Positions 1 through 6,517 of a stretch of 8,745 nucleotides of DNA are shown here, piece by piece. Position 1 is the stretch's first letter; each line of letters starts with the position of its first letter. The stretch comes from Maritimibacter sp. (lineage in GTDB: Bacteria; Pseudomonadota; Alphaproteobacteria; Rhodobacterales; Rhodobacteraceae). The position numbers and the translations under genes are program-made. Where the stretch lies: NCBI GenBank assembly GCA_020441225.1, contig JAGRMP010000486.1:1-8745 (forward strand), read 5' to 3'. The notes under the pieces were generated by a model, which had not been told where the DNA came from, searched no databases, and saw nothing but the letters and a program-made list of their open reading frames with translations.

Positions 1-800
1 GCGTTGTAGACCTGGATCCCCGGTTCGGCGGTGTAGAAGCTGAGCACCGGGCCGCCCGGCACCGAGAGCACCGCGCCGGGCGCACCGCTGTCGAGCACGA
101 GGCAGGCGTCGATCCCCTGCCCGTCCGGGTCGGCCTCGCCCAGCGTGCGTGCCTCGCGGAAATCGTAGCGCGTTCCGGCAACATCGGCGCGCGCGCCGGT
201 CACGATCAGATCGTCGCCCGCTAAGATGTACTCCCGCGCCGGGACGCTCAGCACATGATCGTCGATCCGGCCGCCGCCGGCGAGGTTGTAATAATTGTGC
301 TGAACGAGGTTGATCGGCGTTGGCCGGTCGACCGCGGCGCGCATGTCGTAGACCAGCGCCATGTCGGTCAAGGTGATGGTCACCTCGAACACGACCTGCC
401 CCGGAAATCCGCTTTCGCCGTCGGGGCTGGTGTAGGCCAGCCGGACGGCCCCCGCGGAGGTATCGGGCTCCATCGTCCAGTGCTTTTTGCTGATTCCCTC
501 GGGGCCGCCGTGCAGCGTGTTCGGCCCCTCGTTGACCGGCAGCTCGACATGGCCGCCGGCGAGCTCAAAGCGCCCGCCCGCGATCCGGTTGGCCACGCGA
601 CCGGCGATCGCACCGTGGTAATACCTGTCGGTCGCATAATCGGCCGGGTCGTCATAGCCGAGCACGATGTTACGCCCCCCGATCAGCCAGGACCTGGTGA
701 TCGCGCCATAGCTCAGGAGCGTCACCTCCATGCCGCCTGCGGTCAGGTGGGCGGCGTCGACCGCCTGCCCACCGATCCGGGTGATCCCGCGTGTAATCAT
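1..800 (-). CDS. galM: Aldose 1-epimerase (mutarotase), C-terminus cut by window edge
   Basis: The reading frame is open from an ATG at 800 down to position 1, giving 266 complete codons with no stop; the C-terminus lies outside the window. Translation matches the galactose mutarotase family, which interconverts alpha and beta anomers of aldoses in the cytoplasm. Visible motifs are GRVANRIAGGRF (residues 67-78, with the substrate-contacting Arg near 72), NTLHGG (94-99, His97) and NLVQHNYYNLAG (164-175, with the catalytic-acid His168 in a variant of the usual NHxYxNL). Asp231 probably corresponds to the conserved sugar-binding Asp. The catalytic-base Glu, normally near residue 300, should fall beyond the edge. 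The start lies only 3 bases after the xylA stop and has only a weak upstream AGG, so translation is probably coupled to xylA. In this operon the likely substrate is xylose, supplying the anomer that xylose isomerase uses; this is inferred from context. Confidence 0.93.
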   Translation of the reverse strand, partial: MITRGITRIGGQAVDAAHLTAGGMEVTLLSYGAITRSWLIGGRNIVLGYDDPADYATDRYYHGAIAGRVANRIAGGRFELAGGHVELPVNEGPNTLHGGPEGISKKHWTMEPDTSAGAVRLAYTSPDGESGFPGQVVFEVTITLTDMALVYDMRAAVDRPTPINLVQHNYYNLAGGGRIDDHVLSVPAREYILAGDDLIVTGARADVAGTRYDFREARTLGEADPDGQGIDACLVLDSGAPGAVLSVPGGPVLSFYTAEPGIQVYN

Positions 801-803
801 CGC

Positions 804-2117
804 TCAGACGAACCTGTTGACGAGATTTTCCAAGTACTCTTGCTTGCCCGAGCGCGGCTCGGGTTCGATCCCTTCGTCGACGACCTTCGCGGCAACCTCT
901 TCGAGCGAGCCCTTGCCCGCAAGAACCCCCTGCCAATAGTCACTGTTCCAGCCGGAATAGCGCTCATCGACATAGCCCTGGAGGCTGCCCTCCTCGATCA
1001 TCGCGGCCGCCGCCTTGAGGCCGCGGGCGCAGGAATCCATGCCCCCGATATGGCCGATCAGCAGATCGTCGGCGTCGATCGACTGGCGGCGGAGCTTCGA
1101 GTCGAAGTTGGTGCCGCCGCCGCCTTCGAAACCGCCATGCTTGAGGATGTGGTAATACGCCAGCGCCAATTCGGGCACGTTGTTGGGGAACTGGTCGGTG
1201 TCCCAGCCGGACTGGTAGTCGTTGCGGTTGGCGTCGATCGAGCCGAACACGCCCAGCGCCTGGGCCAGCGCGATCTCGTGCTCCCAGGTATGGCCGGCGA
1301 GGATCGAGTGCCCTTGTTCGATGTTGAGCCGCACCTCGTTTTCCAGCCCATGCCGCTTGAGGAACCCGTAGACCGTGGCGACATCGAAATCGTACTGGTG
1401 CTTCGACGGCTCCTGCGGCTTGGGCTCGACCAGGATCTGGCCCTGGAACCCGATCTTGTACTTGTACTCGACCACCATGTTGAGCATCCGGCCCATCTGC
1501 TGGTCTTCGCGGGCGAGATCGGTGTTGAGGAGCGTCTCGTAGCCTTCACGCCCGCCCCAGAGCACGTAGTTCGCACCGCCGAGCTTGTGGGTCGCATCCA
1601 TGCAGGATTTGATCGTCGCGGCGGAATAGGCAAAGACCTCGGGGTCGGGGTTGGTCGAGGCGCCCGACATGAAGCGGCGGTGGCTGAACAGATTGGCGGT
1701 GCCCCAGAGGAGGCCCACACCGGTCTCTTCCTGTTTCGCGGCAAAGATATCCACGATCTCGTCAAACGCGGCCTTGCTCTTCTGGAAGTCGTTCAGGTCG
1801 GGTCGAACGTCGGCATCGTGGAAGCAATAGAACGGCGCGCCGAGGGCCGAGAACAGCTCGAAGGCGATATCGGCCTTCACTTTGGCCTTTTCGACCGAGT
1901 CCTGCGGGTACCAGGGCCGTTCGAAGGTGGGCCCACCGAATGGGTCGAGCCCTTCGTAGGCGAGGCTGTGCCAATAGGCGACCGCGAAGCGGAGCTGGTC
2001 TTCCATCCGCTTGCCGAGGACGAGCTCGTCGGGATTGTAGTAACGGAAGGCCAGCGGGTTGGTGCTGTCGGGGCCTTCGAAGGGGATCTTGTCGGTGGAG
2101 AAGAAGCCGGTAGTCAT
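804..2117 (-). CDS. xylA: Xylose isomerase
   Basis: A 437-residue cytoplasmic enzyme converting D-xylose to D-xylulose with two divalent metal ions. Length and sequence fit the long (class II, E. coli-like) xylose isomerases, and the numbering runs about one residue behind E. coli XylA. The active-site residues are all present: FHDADV gives His100 and Asp103, [14 protein letters not shown] gives the metal ligand Glu231 and catalytic Lys233, [17 protein letters not shown] gives Glu267 and His270, [18 protein letters not shown] gives Asp295, Asp306 and Asp308, and [11 protein letters not shown] gives Asp339. The TIM barrel therefore looks intact and active. The ATG at 2117 overlaps the xylB stop in an ATGA (4 bases shared). 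An AAGGA six bases upstream (2124-2128), inside the end of xylB, serves as ribosome binding site. It is the middle gene of xylB-xylA-galM, and galM follows 3 bases after its stop. Confidence 0.98.
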   Translation of the reverse strand: MTTGFFSTDKIPFEGPDSTNPLAFRYYNPDELVLGKRMEDQLRFAVAYWHSLAYEGLDPFGGPTFERPWYPQDSVEKAKVKADIAFELFSALGAPFYCFHDADVRPDLNDFQKSKAAFDEIVDIFAAKQEETGVGLLWGTANLFSHRRFMSGASTNPDPEVFAYSAATIKSCMDATHKLGGANYVLWGGREGYETLLNTDLAREDQQMGRMLNMVVEYKYKIGFQGQILVEPKPQEPSKHQYDFDVATVYGFLKRHGLENEVRLNIEQGHSILAGHTWEHEIALAQALGVFGSIDANRNDYQSGWDTDQFPNNVPELALAYYHILKHGGFEGGGGTNFDSKLRRQSIDADDLLIGHIGGMDSCARGLKAAAAMIEEGSLQGYVDERYSGWNSDYWQGVLAGKGSLEEVAAKVVDEGIEPEPRSGKQEYLENLVNRFV

Positions 2118-3565
2118 AGGATGTCCTTGATGGCGGGGTAGAGAGCGCGGAATTGCGCGTAGGAATCGTCATAGGCGCCCGCGAGATCGGCACGCGGCTC
2201 GATGGTGCGGGCAACGGCGGGGCGGGTCATGACCGCGGCCGGATCGGCCCCGGTATCGCCAACGATAGCGAGGCGAGCCGCACCGAGCGCGGCGCCGAAA
2301 TCGCCCGCCTCGGGCAGGTCGACCGGCACACCGAGCAGCGTGGCGATCAATTCGACCCAATAATCGGAGCGCGAACCGCCGCCGATACCGAGCAGGCTCT
2401 TGAGCTCGGTGCCGGTCGCCTTCAGCGCTTCGTGGTTGTCCTTGAGCGCAAAGGCGACGCCTTCGATCACGGCCTGGGTCAGTTCCTTGTGACCGTCGCC
2501 GATCCCGATCCCGGCAAAAGCGCCGCGGATCCGGGCATCGTTGTGCGGCGTGCGTTCGCCCGAAAGGTAGGGCAGGAAGCGGATCGCGCCGGGACCGTCG
2601 ATGCGGTTACCGAGAAGTGCGCTGAGTTCCGCCGGTTTAGAGCCTGTTTGTGCGGCCAGCCAATTGAGGCTGTCGGTGGCGGACAGGATTACGCCCATCT
2701 GGTACCAGGTGTCGGGCACCGAGTGGCAGAAGGTGTGGACCGCGGTTTCCGGGCTGGGGGCGAAGCCGGATTTGGCCGACAGCAGCACGCCCGACGTGCC
2801 GAGCGAGACAAATCCGTCGCCTTCGCCGAAACAGCCGACACCGCAGGCCGAGGCCGAGTTGTCGCCGCCACCGCCGACCAGCTTGACCGTCCCGGTCATG
2901 CCCCAGCGGCTGGCAAGCTCCGGTCGGAGGGTGCCCGAGACCTCGGAACCCTCGACGAGCCGGGGCATCTGGTCGGGCCGCATGCCGGATTTTTCGAGCA
3001 GCTCATCGGACCAGGCGCGCTTGCCCGTGTCCATCCAGGCGGTGCCGGCACTGTCGGACATATCGGAAACATGGTCGCCGGAGAGCCAGAGACGCAGGTA
3101 ATCCTTCGGCAGCAGAACCATCGCCACCCGGTCGAACAGCTCCGGCTCATTGGCATGCACCCAGGCAAGTTTCGGCGCGGTGAAACCGGGGAAGACAATA
3201 TTGCCGCTGATCTCGCGAAACGCCGGATCGGCATCCATCGCGGCAGCTTCCCTGGACGAGCGGGTATCGTTCCACAGGATCGCGGGGCGCAGCACCTGGT
3301 CGGCCTTGTCGAGCAGGGTCGCGCCGTGCATCTGGCCAGAAAACCCGATTGCCTTGAGCGCGGCGATCTCCGCGGGATGGCTTGCCTTCAACGCGTCGAG
3401 CGCACGTTCCGTCGCCGCGACCCAGTCGGCCGGATCCTGTTCGCTCCAGCCGGAATGCGGATGCGAGACCGGGTAGGCCTGGTCCGACGACGCGACGACT
3501 GTGCCGTCGGATTTCGCAAGAACAGCACGCAAGCCGGACGTGCCGAGATCGAGTCCGAGATACAT
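2114..3565 (-). CDS. xylB: Xylulokinase
   Basis: A 483-residue FGGY-family sugar kinase that phosphorylates D-xylulose to D-xylulose 5-phosphate, the entry point to the pentose phosphate pathway. The N-terminal domain opens with [16 protein letters not shown], a phosphate-binding loop with Asp6. [14 protein letters not shown] (73-86) carries the Met-His pair typical of xylulokinases and contacting the sugar. [16 protein letters not shown] (229-244) carries the likely catalytic base Asp235, equivalent to Asp233 of E. coli. The ATPase half shows [11 protein letters not shown] (252-262), [13 protein letters not shown] (331-343) and [13 protein letters not shown] (391-403). The family's usual length is about 480-500, so it is complete. 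The ATG at 3565 is preceded by GGGAGG with a 4-base spacer. It is the first gene of the xylose operon, with its own promoter upstream. No frameshift or missing motif is seen. Confidence 0.97.
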   Translation of the reverse strand: MYLGLDLGTSGLRAVLAKSDGTVVASSDQAYPVSHPHSGWSEQDPADWVAATERALDALKASHPAEIAALKAIGFSGQMHGATLLDKADQVLRPAILWNDTRSSREAAAMDADPAFREISGNIVFPGFTAPKLAWVHANEPELFDRVAMVLLPKDYLRLWLSGDHVSDMSDSAGTAWMDTGKRAWSDELLEKSGMRPDQMPRLVEGSEVSGTLRPELASRWGMTGTVKLVGGGGDNSASACGVGCFGEGDGFVSLGTSGVLLSAKSGFAPSPETAVHTFCHSVPDTWYQMGVILSATDSLNWLAAQTGSKPAELSALLGNRIDGPGAIRFLPYLSGERTPHNDARIRGAFAGIGIGDGHKELTQAVIEGVAFALKDNHEALKATGTELKSLLGIGGGSRSDYWVELIATLLGVPVDLPEAGDFGAALGAARLAIVGDTGADPAAVMTRPAVARTIEPRADLAGAYDDSYAQFRALYPAIKDIL

Positions 3566-3569
3566 TTTT

Positions 3570-3575
3570 CCTCCC
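3570..3575 (-). promoter_or_regulatory. Ribosome binding site of xylB
   Basis: On the minus strand, GGGAGG followed by AAAA and the ATG at 3565 is a near-consensus Shine-Dalgarno sequence. It fixes the xylB start and is the strongest such site in the operon. Confidence 0.85.
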
Positions 3576-3578
3576 GCG

Positions 3579-3592
3579 GTGAATTATTTCAC
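3579..3592 (-). promoter_or_regulatory. Palindrome in xylB leader, candidate repressor operator
   Basis: GTGAA-ATAA-TTCAC on the minus strand is an inverted repeat with perfect 5-bp arms around a 4-bp AT centre. It lies 10 to 23 bases downstream of the -10 hexamer, at roughly +5 to +18 of the predicted start of transcription, and just before the ribosome binding site. That is the typical place for an operator of a sugar-responsive repressor (LacI or ROK type). The repeat and its position are seen directly. The function, and which regulator binds, are inferred; no regulator gene is in the window. Confidence 0.55.
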
Positions 3593-3602
3593 TCGCCAAA
3601 AA

Positions 3603-3631
3603 ATATTGAACCGAGTCCGCGGCCCTGTCAA
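3603..3631 (-). promoter_or_regulatory. Sigma-70-type promoter of the xylB-xylA-galM operon
   Basis: On the minus strand a perfect -35 box TTGACA (3626-3631) is followed after exactly 17 bases by CAATAT (3603-3608), a fair -10 box. Transcription would start near 3596, giving a leader of about 30 bases that contains the palindrome and the ribosome binding site. It reads toward xylB, and no other promoter of this quality was seen between xylB, xylA and galM, which fits a single transcript. Confidence 0.7.
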
Positions 3632-4159
3632 TCGCGAACAGGTGGTTTGCGCATCCTGCAGGCAACGTGCAGCAGAGCCGGGCGCCGACCTCTGCGCGGA
3701 GCTTTGGTGCAGAAGGTCCACGCCCGGCGGTCTGCGGGGGTGTTTGAAAAATGCAGATTTGGAAGGTTCCGCTCCTCTGTGTCACATCGCGACAGGAGCA
3801 CGCGGTTACGGACCCTTGTAACCATCTCTAATACGGCTCGATTGGCGTCCAATCTCATCGATCTTCAAGTGCTGTTTCCGAATCCGTGCGAGTCCCGTTG
3901 AGTCGGAGCACCGTCTGCGGCGGGACCTGATTTTCGCCAGAGTTTCAACCGCATGTGTCTCTGACACGGGCTGATATGGCAGGATTTCGACCGGCCGGAC
4001 CGCGATACACTGCCGCCGATCCGGTCAATGCCATTTGAATCCGGCGATTGGTCAGGCATCGGAAAATGTTCTGTCTGTGCTACTCCCGCGTGCAATGCGC
4101 CAGCGCCAGATTTGGCCGCCGTTAACCTCAGATTCACCATACTCATCGACCCTGTGCGC
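3632..4159. other. Divergent intergenic region between xylB and radC
   Basis: About 530 bp without a supportable gene. Short open frames on both strands show no recognisable domain and no good start signal. I looked for tRNA-like T-arm and acceptor sequences and found none. It must hold the upstream part of xyl control and the radC promoter, although no clear -35/-10 pair for radC was found. Three inverted repeats stand out: a 24-bp dyad at 3672-3695, GGTTAC-N8-GTAACC at 3804-3823, and GTGTC-TCT-GACAC at 3955-3967. None is followed by a T-run, so they are not obvious intrinsic terminators. Confidence 0.6.
3804..3823. repeat. Inverted repeat GGTTAC-N8-GTAACC
   Basis: Two perfect 6-bp arms, 3804-3809 and 3818-3823, are separated by 8 bp, making a 20-bp dyad of the size and shape bound by dimeric transcription factors. 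It sits about 170 bp upstream of the -35 box of the xyl promoter and about 340 bp upstream of radC. A regulatory role is inference only. Confidence 0.35.
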
Positions 4160-4933
4160 ATGACACGCCGTGAGTCGAACTTTTCCGAAGCCGCGTTGCC
4201 GCTGTTCGCGGCCGCCCAGGCCAAGCCGGTGCAGGCAGACGTGGCGGGCGAACCTGCCTCGGCAGGGGCGAACCGTCGACAGCGACTTTCGGCGCAGGTC
4301 CGCGCCCAGGGCGCGCAGGCGGTCTCGGACGAAGACCTGCTGGAGCTCCTGTTGTTCCGCGCCTTGCCCGACCGCGATGCCACGCCGCTCGCCCGTGCGC
4401 TTCTCAACCGGTTCGGCGATTTCAACGGCGTGATCTCCGCGCCGGCGCCACGGCTTTTCGAACAACCCGGCGTCAGCGACACAGTTGTGTCGGAGCTCAA
4501 GATCGTCGAGGCCGCCGCCCAGCGCCTTGCCCGCGCCCGGGTGATCCACCGCAACGTGATTTCGTCCTGGGACGCGCTGCTTGACTATTGCCGCACCACC
4601 ATGGCGCATCGCGACACCGAGCATTTCCGGGTGCTGTTCCTCGACCGCCAGAATGCGCTGATCGCCGACGAGGAGCAGGGGCGCGGCACGGTCAACCATG
4701 TGCCGGTCTATCCGCGCGAGGTGGCGAAACGAGCGCTGGAGCTCAATGCCTCGGCGCTGATCCTCGTCCACAATCACCCGTCGGGCGATCCGACGCCCTC
4801 GGACAGCGATATTGCCATGACCGGAAAGATCCGGGCCGCGGTGGAGGCGCTGGAGATCACCCTGCACGATCACCTGGTGATCGGACGCGGCCGCGAGGTC
4901 AGCTTTCGCGACGCGGGTCTTTTGCGGCCCTAA
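4160..4933 (+). CDS. radC: RadC family protein with JAMM/MPN metal-binding domain (UPF0758)
   Basis: A 257-residue RadC-like protein. The N-terminal part is a helix-hairpin-helix region (about 55-125: DEDLLELLLFRALP, FGDFNGVISAPAPRL, QPGVSDTVVSELK). The C-terminal part is the MPN domain (about 135-255) with the family signature HNHPSGDPTPSDSD. The JAMM metal ligands are His204, His206 and Asp217, with Ser214 and probably Glu187 completing the motif. Despite the name, the family's role in repair is not established, and the fold is that of metal-dependent peptidases. The frame stays open upstream to an ATG at 4028, but RadC homology begins near LPLFAAAQ, so I chose the ATG at 4160. A GTG at 4154 is possible, and neither has a clear Shine-Dalgarno. 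The second glycine of the hairpin GxG is serine here. Its stop overlaps that of the convergent gene. Assignment to the family is secure; the exact start is not. Confidence 0.95.
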   Translation: MTRRESNFSEAALPLFAAAQAKPVQADVAGEPASAGANRRQRLSAQVRAQGAQAVSDEDLLELLLFRALPDRDATPLARALLNRFGDFNGVISAPAPRLFEQPGVSDTVVSELKIVEAAAQRLARARVIHRNVISSWDALLDYCRTTMAHRDTEHFRVLFLDRQNALIADEEQGRGTVNHVPVYPREVAKRALELNASALILVHNHPSGDPTPSDSDIAMTGKIRAAVEALEITLHDHLVIGRGREVSFRDAGLLRP

Positions 4934-6495
4934 TCAACCCAAACTTCGACCCGGCGGTTCACCTGACGCCCCCAGGGCGTATCATCGCAGGCCATCGGCA
5001 GGGCTTCGCCGAATCCCTCGGCGTCGAACCTCACCGTGTCGATGTCGAGGGCGCCCGTCCAGGCCCGGACCGCCGCGCGGGCGGTATCTGCCCGGCGCTG
5101 GGACAGTGTCAGATTGGCTGACGCCGCGCCCGACCCGTCACTGAACCCGGCAAACGACAACGACCGACCGTCGAAATCGCCCTCGGCGAGCGCCGCAGCC
5201 AGCGTGGCGACGCTGGCGCGGGACGGTGCATCGAGCTCTGTGGTGCCGTCCTCGAAGCGGAAGGTGATCGACAGACGCTGCTTGCCCGAGACATGCGAAA
5301 CCAGGCGTTGCAGATCGCCGAGTGCAACTTCGGGACCGGCAGCGCGGATCGCATAGGCGAGGCGGTCGCCCTGCATGGCCAGCGGGGTCTCGGTGAATCT
5401 CTGGTCGATGAACCCGGCCCCGCGAACGACCGCCTGCGCCTCGGGTGCGCGCAGGTAAACGAGCATCTCGCGCGCCACTTTCGGCAGACGCCGACCCGGC
5501 AAGTAAAGATAGAGCGGCAGCGTAAGCGGGTAGTCCCCCGCCGCGATCGTCACCGCTTCGGCGACGGAGGTGAGGCCGCAGGTTCCGGTCAGCGGAAGCG
5601 CCCGCCCGTCACCGATTTGAGACAAGGTGGTGACGCCGATCGCGTTCGGATCACGTGCCACGGCCTCCGCCAATGTCGCAACGTCGGGATGTACAATGAT
5701 AGCTGGCGCCAGTGTCTTGCCGCTGCCTTGCACCACCCATTTGGAAAAGATCGCCCCGATTCCGGCATCGGGATCGGTCAGGTGCAGGGTGATCGGCTCG
5801 TCTTCTCCGCCGAGTGACGACCAGGTTTCGAACTCGCCGGCGAAGATCGCGGCCAATTCGGTAAGCCCGAAGCGCTCGACCGGGTTGGACGGGTGCACGA
5901 CCGGCACCAGGGCATCGCGTGCCAGGACACGGTACTGCCGCGGACTGGTAAGGTCGCCGCGCCCGGCATCGGTCGCGATGAGCCGCTCATTCGCGGCGAT
6001 TTCCCGCAGCGCGAGCGCAAAGTCGGCCTGGTCGGTGATGAGATCGACAATACCGTCTTCGGTGGTCGAATTGCGCAGGGTGATCTCGGCGACCGCACTG
6101 GCGCTTGCCGGATCGGTAAGGCGAAACAGACGCTCGCCGGATTCGGTCTCGATCTCGGTCAGGTTGTAACCCGCCGCCCGGGCGAAGCCCTCGATCAGGG
6201 TCGGCATCAGGGCCCGGGCGATTTCCCCTGCCCCGGCCAGCGTGAACCGCGACATCGGGGCGCCGGGAGGCGGACAGGCCCGACCGGCGCAGGTAATCCG
6301 GGCGCCGTCGAGGGTAAGCACGCCATGGGCGGTATCGATCCGGTAGAAATCGCCGTCGTATCCGAGCAGCGATCCGCTGAGCTCGATCGCGCCATCATAC
6401 GACGTGAGGGTCACGTCATCGGCCAGGACCGGCGCGAAAGAGCCTGCATTAGAGACAAAAAGTGCGGCGAAGATCGCCGCACGCAAAGGCTTCAT
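4930..6495 (-). CDS. Secreted PstS-like substrate-binding protein fused to OmpA-like domain
   Basis: A 521-residue envelope protein. Residues 1-25 form a signal peptide (MKPLRAAIFAALFVS..., cleavage likely after APVLA). A small beta-rich segment follows (26-80) with a close Cys pair at 69 and 74. Residues about 84-365 resemble a type 2 periplasmic binding protein of the phosphate-binding (PstS-like) group: FTLAGAGEIARALMPTL, AIFAGEFETWSSLGG, and LYLYLPGRRLPKVAREML near the end. Residues about 405-521 are an OmpA-like peptidoglycan-binding domain, with GFSDGSGAASANLTLSQRRA (450-469, Asp453 and Arg468 in the expected ligand positions) and RQVNRRVEVWV at the C-terminus. It probably sits in the periplasm attached to the cell wall. 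The ligand is unknown and phosphate is not assured, as the usual SGT anion-binding motif is not visible. GAGGA lies 5 bases before the ATG. The upstream gene ends 22 bases away, so the two are likely cotranscribed. Confidence 0.92.
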   Translation of the reverse strand: MKPLRAAIFAALFVSNAGSFAPVLADDVTLTSYDGAIELSGSLLGYDGDFYRIDTAHGVLTLDGARITCAGRACPPPGAPMSRFTLAGAGEIARALMPTLIEGFARAAGYNLTEIETESGERLFRLTDPASASAVAEITLRNSTTEDGIVDLITDQADFALALREIAANERLIATDAGRGDLTSPRQYRVLARDALVPVVHPSNPVERFGLTELAAIFAGEFETWSSLGGEDEPITLHLTDPDAGIGAIFSKWVVQGSGKTLAPAIIVHPDVATLAEAVARDPNAIGVTTLSQIGDGRALPLTGTCGLTSVAEAVTIAAGDYPLTLPLYLYLPGRRLPKVAREMLVYLRAPEAQAVVRGAGFIDQRFTETPLAMQGDRLAYAIRAAGPEVALGDLQRLVSHVSGKQRLSITFRFEDGTTELDAPSRASVATLAAALAEGDFDGRSLSFAGFSDGSGAASANLTLSQRRADTARAAVRAWTGALDIDTVRFDAEGFGEALPMACDDTPWGRQVNRRVEVWVD

Positions 6496-6500
6496 GTCGA

Positions 6501-6505
6501 TCCTC
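6501..6505 (-). promoter_or_regulatory. Ribosome binding site of the PstS-like/OmpA gene
   Basis: GAGGA on the minus strand lies 5 bases before the ATG at 6495, inside the 22-base gap after the upstream gene's TAA. It supports this start and independent translation within a shared transcript. Confidence 0.75.
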
Positions 6506-6517
6506 GGATCTGGCGCG

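Noticed and set aside
255..2141. 628-codon open frame on the plus strand opposite galM and xylA
   Set aside because: It is antisense to two genes with intact catalytic motifs. Its translation is low-complexity and matches no family, as expected from codon bias in GC-rich DNA.
3776..3800. TGTC-N7-GACA short symmetry, considered as a regulator site
   Set aside because: Arms of only 4 bp are expected by chance and the spacing fits no site I can name with confidence.
3628..3858. Minus-strand 76-codon frame upstream of xylB, considered as a regulator or its remnant
   Set aside because: It has no helix-turn-helix or sugar-binding pattern and overlaps the -35 box of the xyl promoter.
2153..3901. 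582-codon open frame on the plus strand opposite xylB
   Set aside because: It is the antisense shadow of a clear xylulokinase. It has no recognisable domain and runs on through the promoter region.
4028..4159. 44-codon N-terminal extension of radC starting at an upstream ATG
   Set aside because: The extension does not resemble RadC and would lengthen the protein beyond the family's usual size; the ATG at 4160 fits the start of homology.
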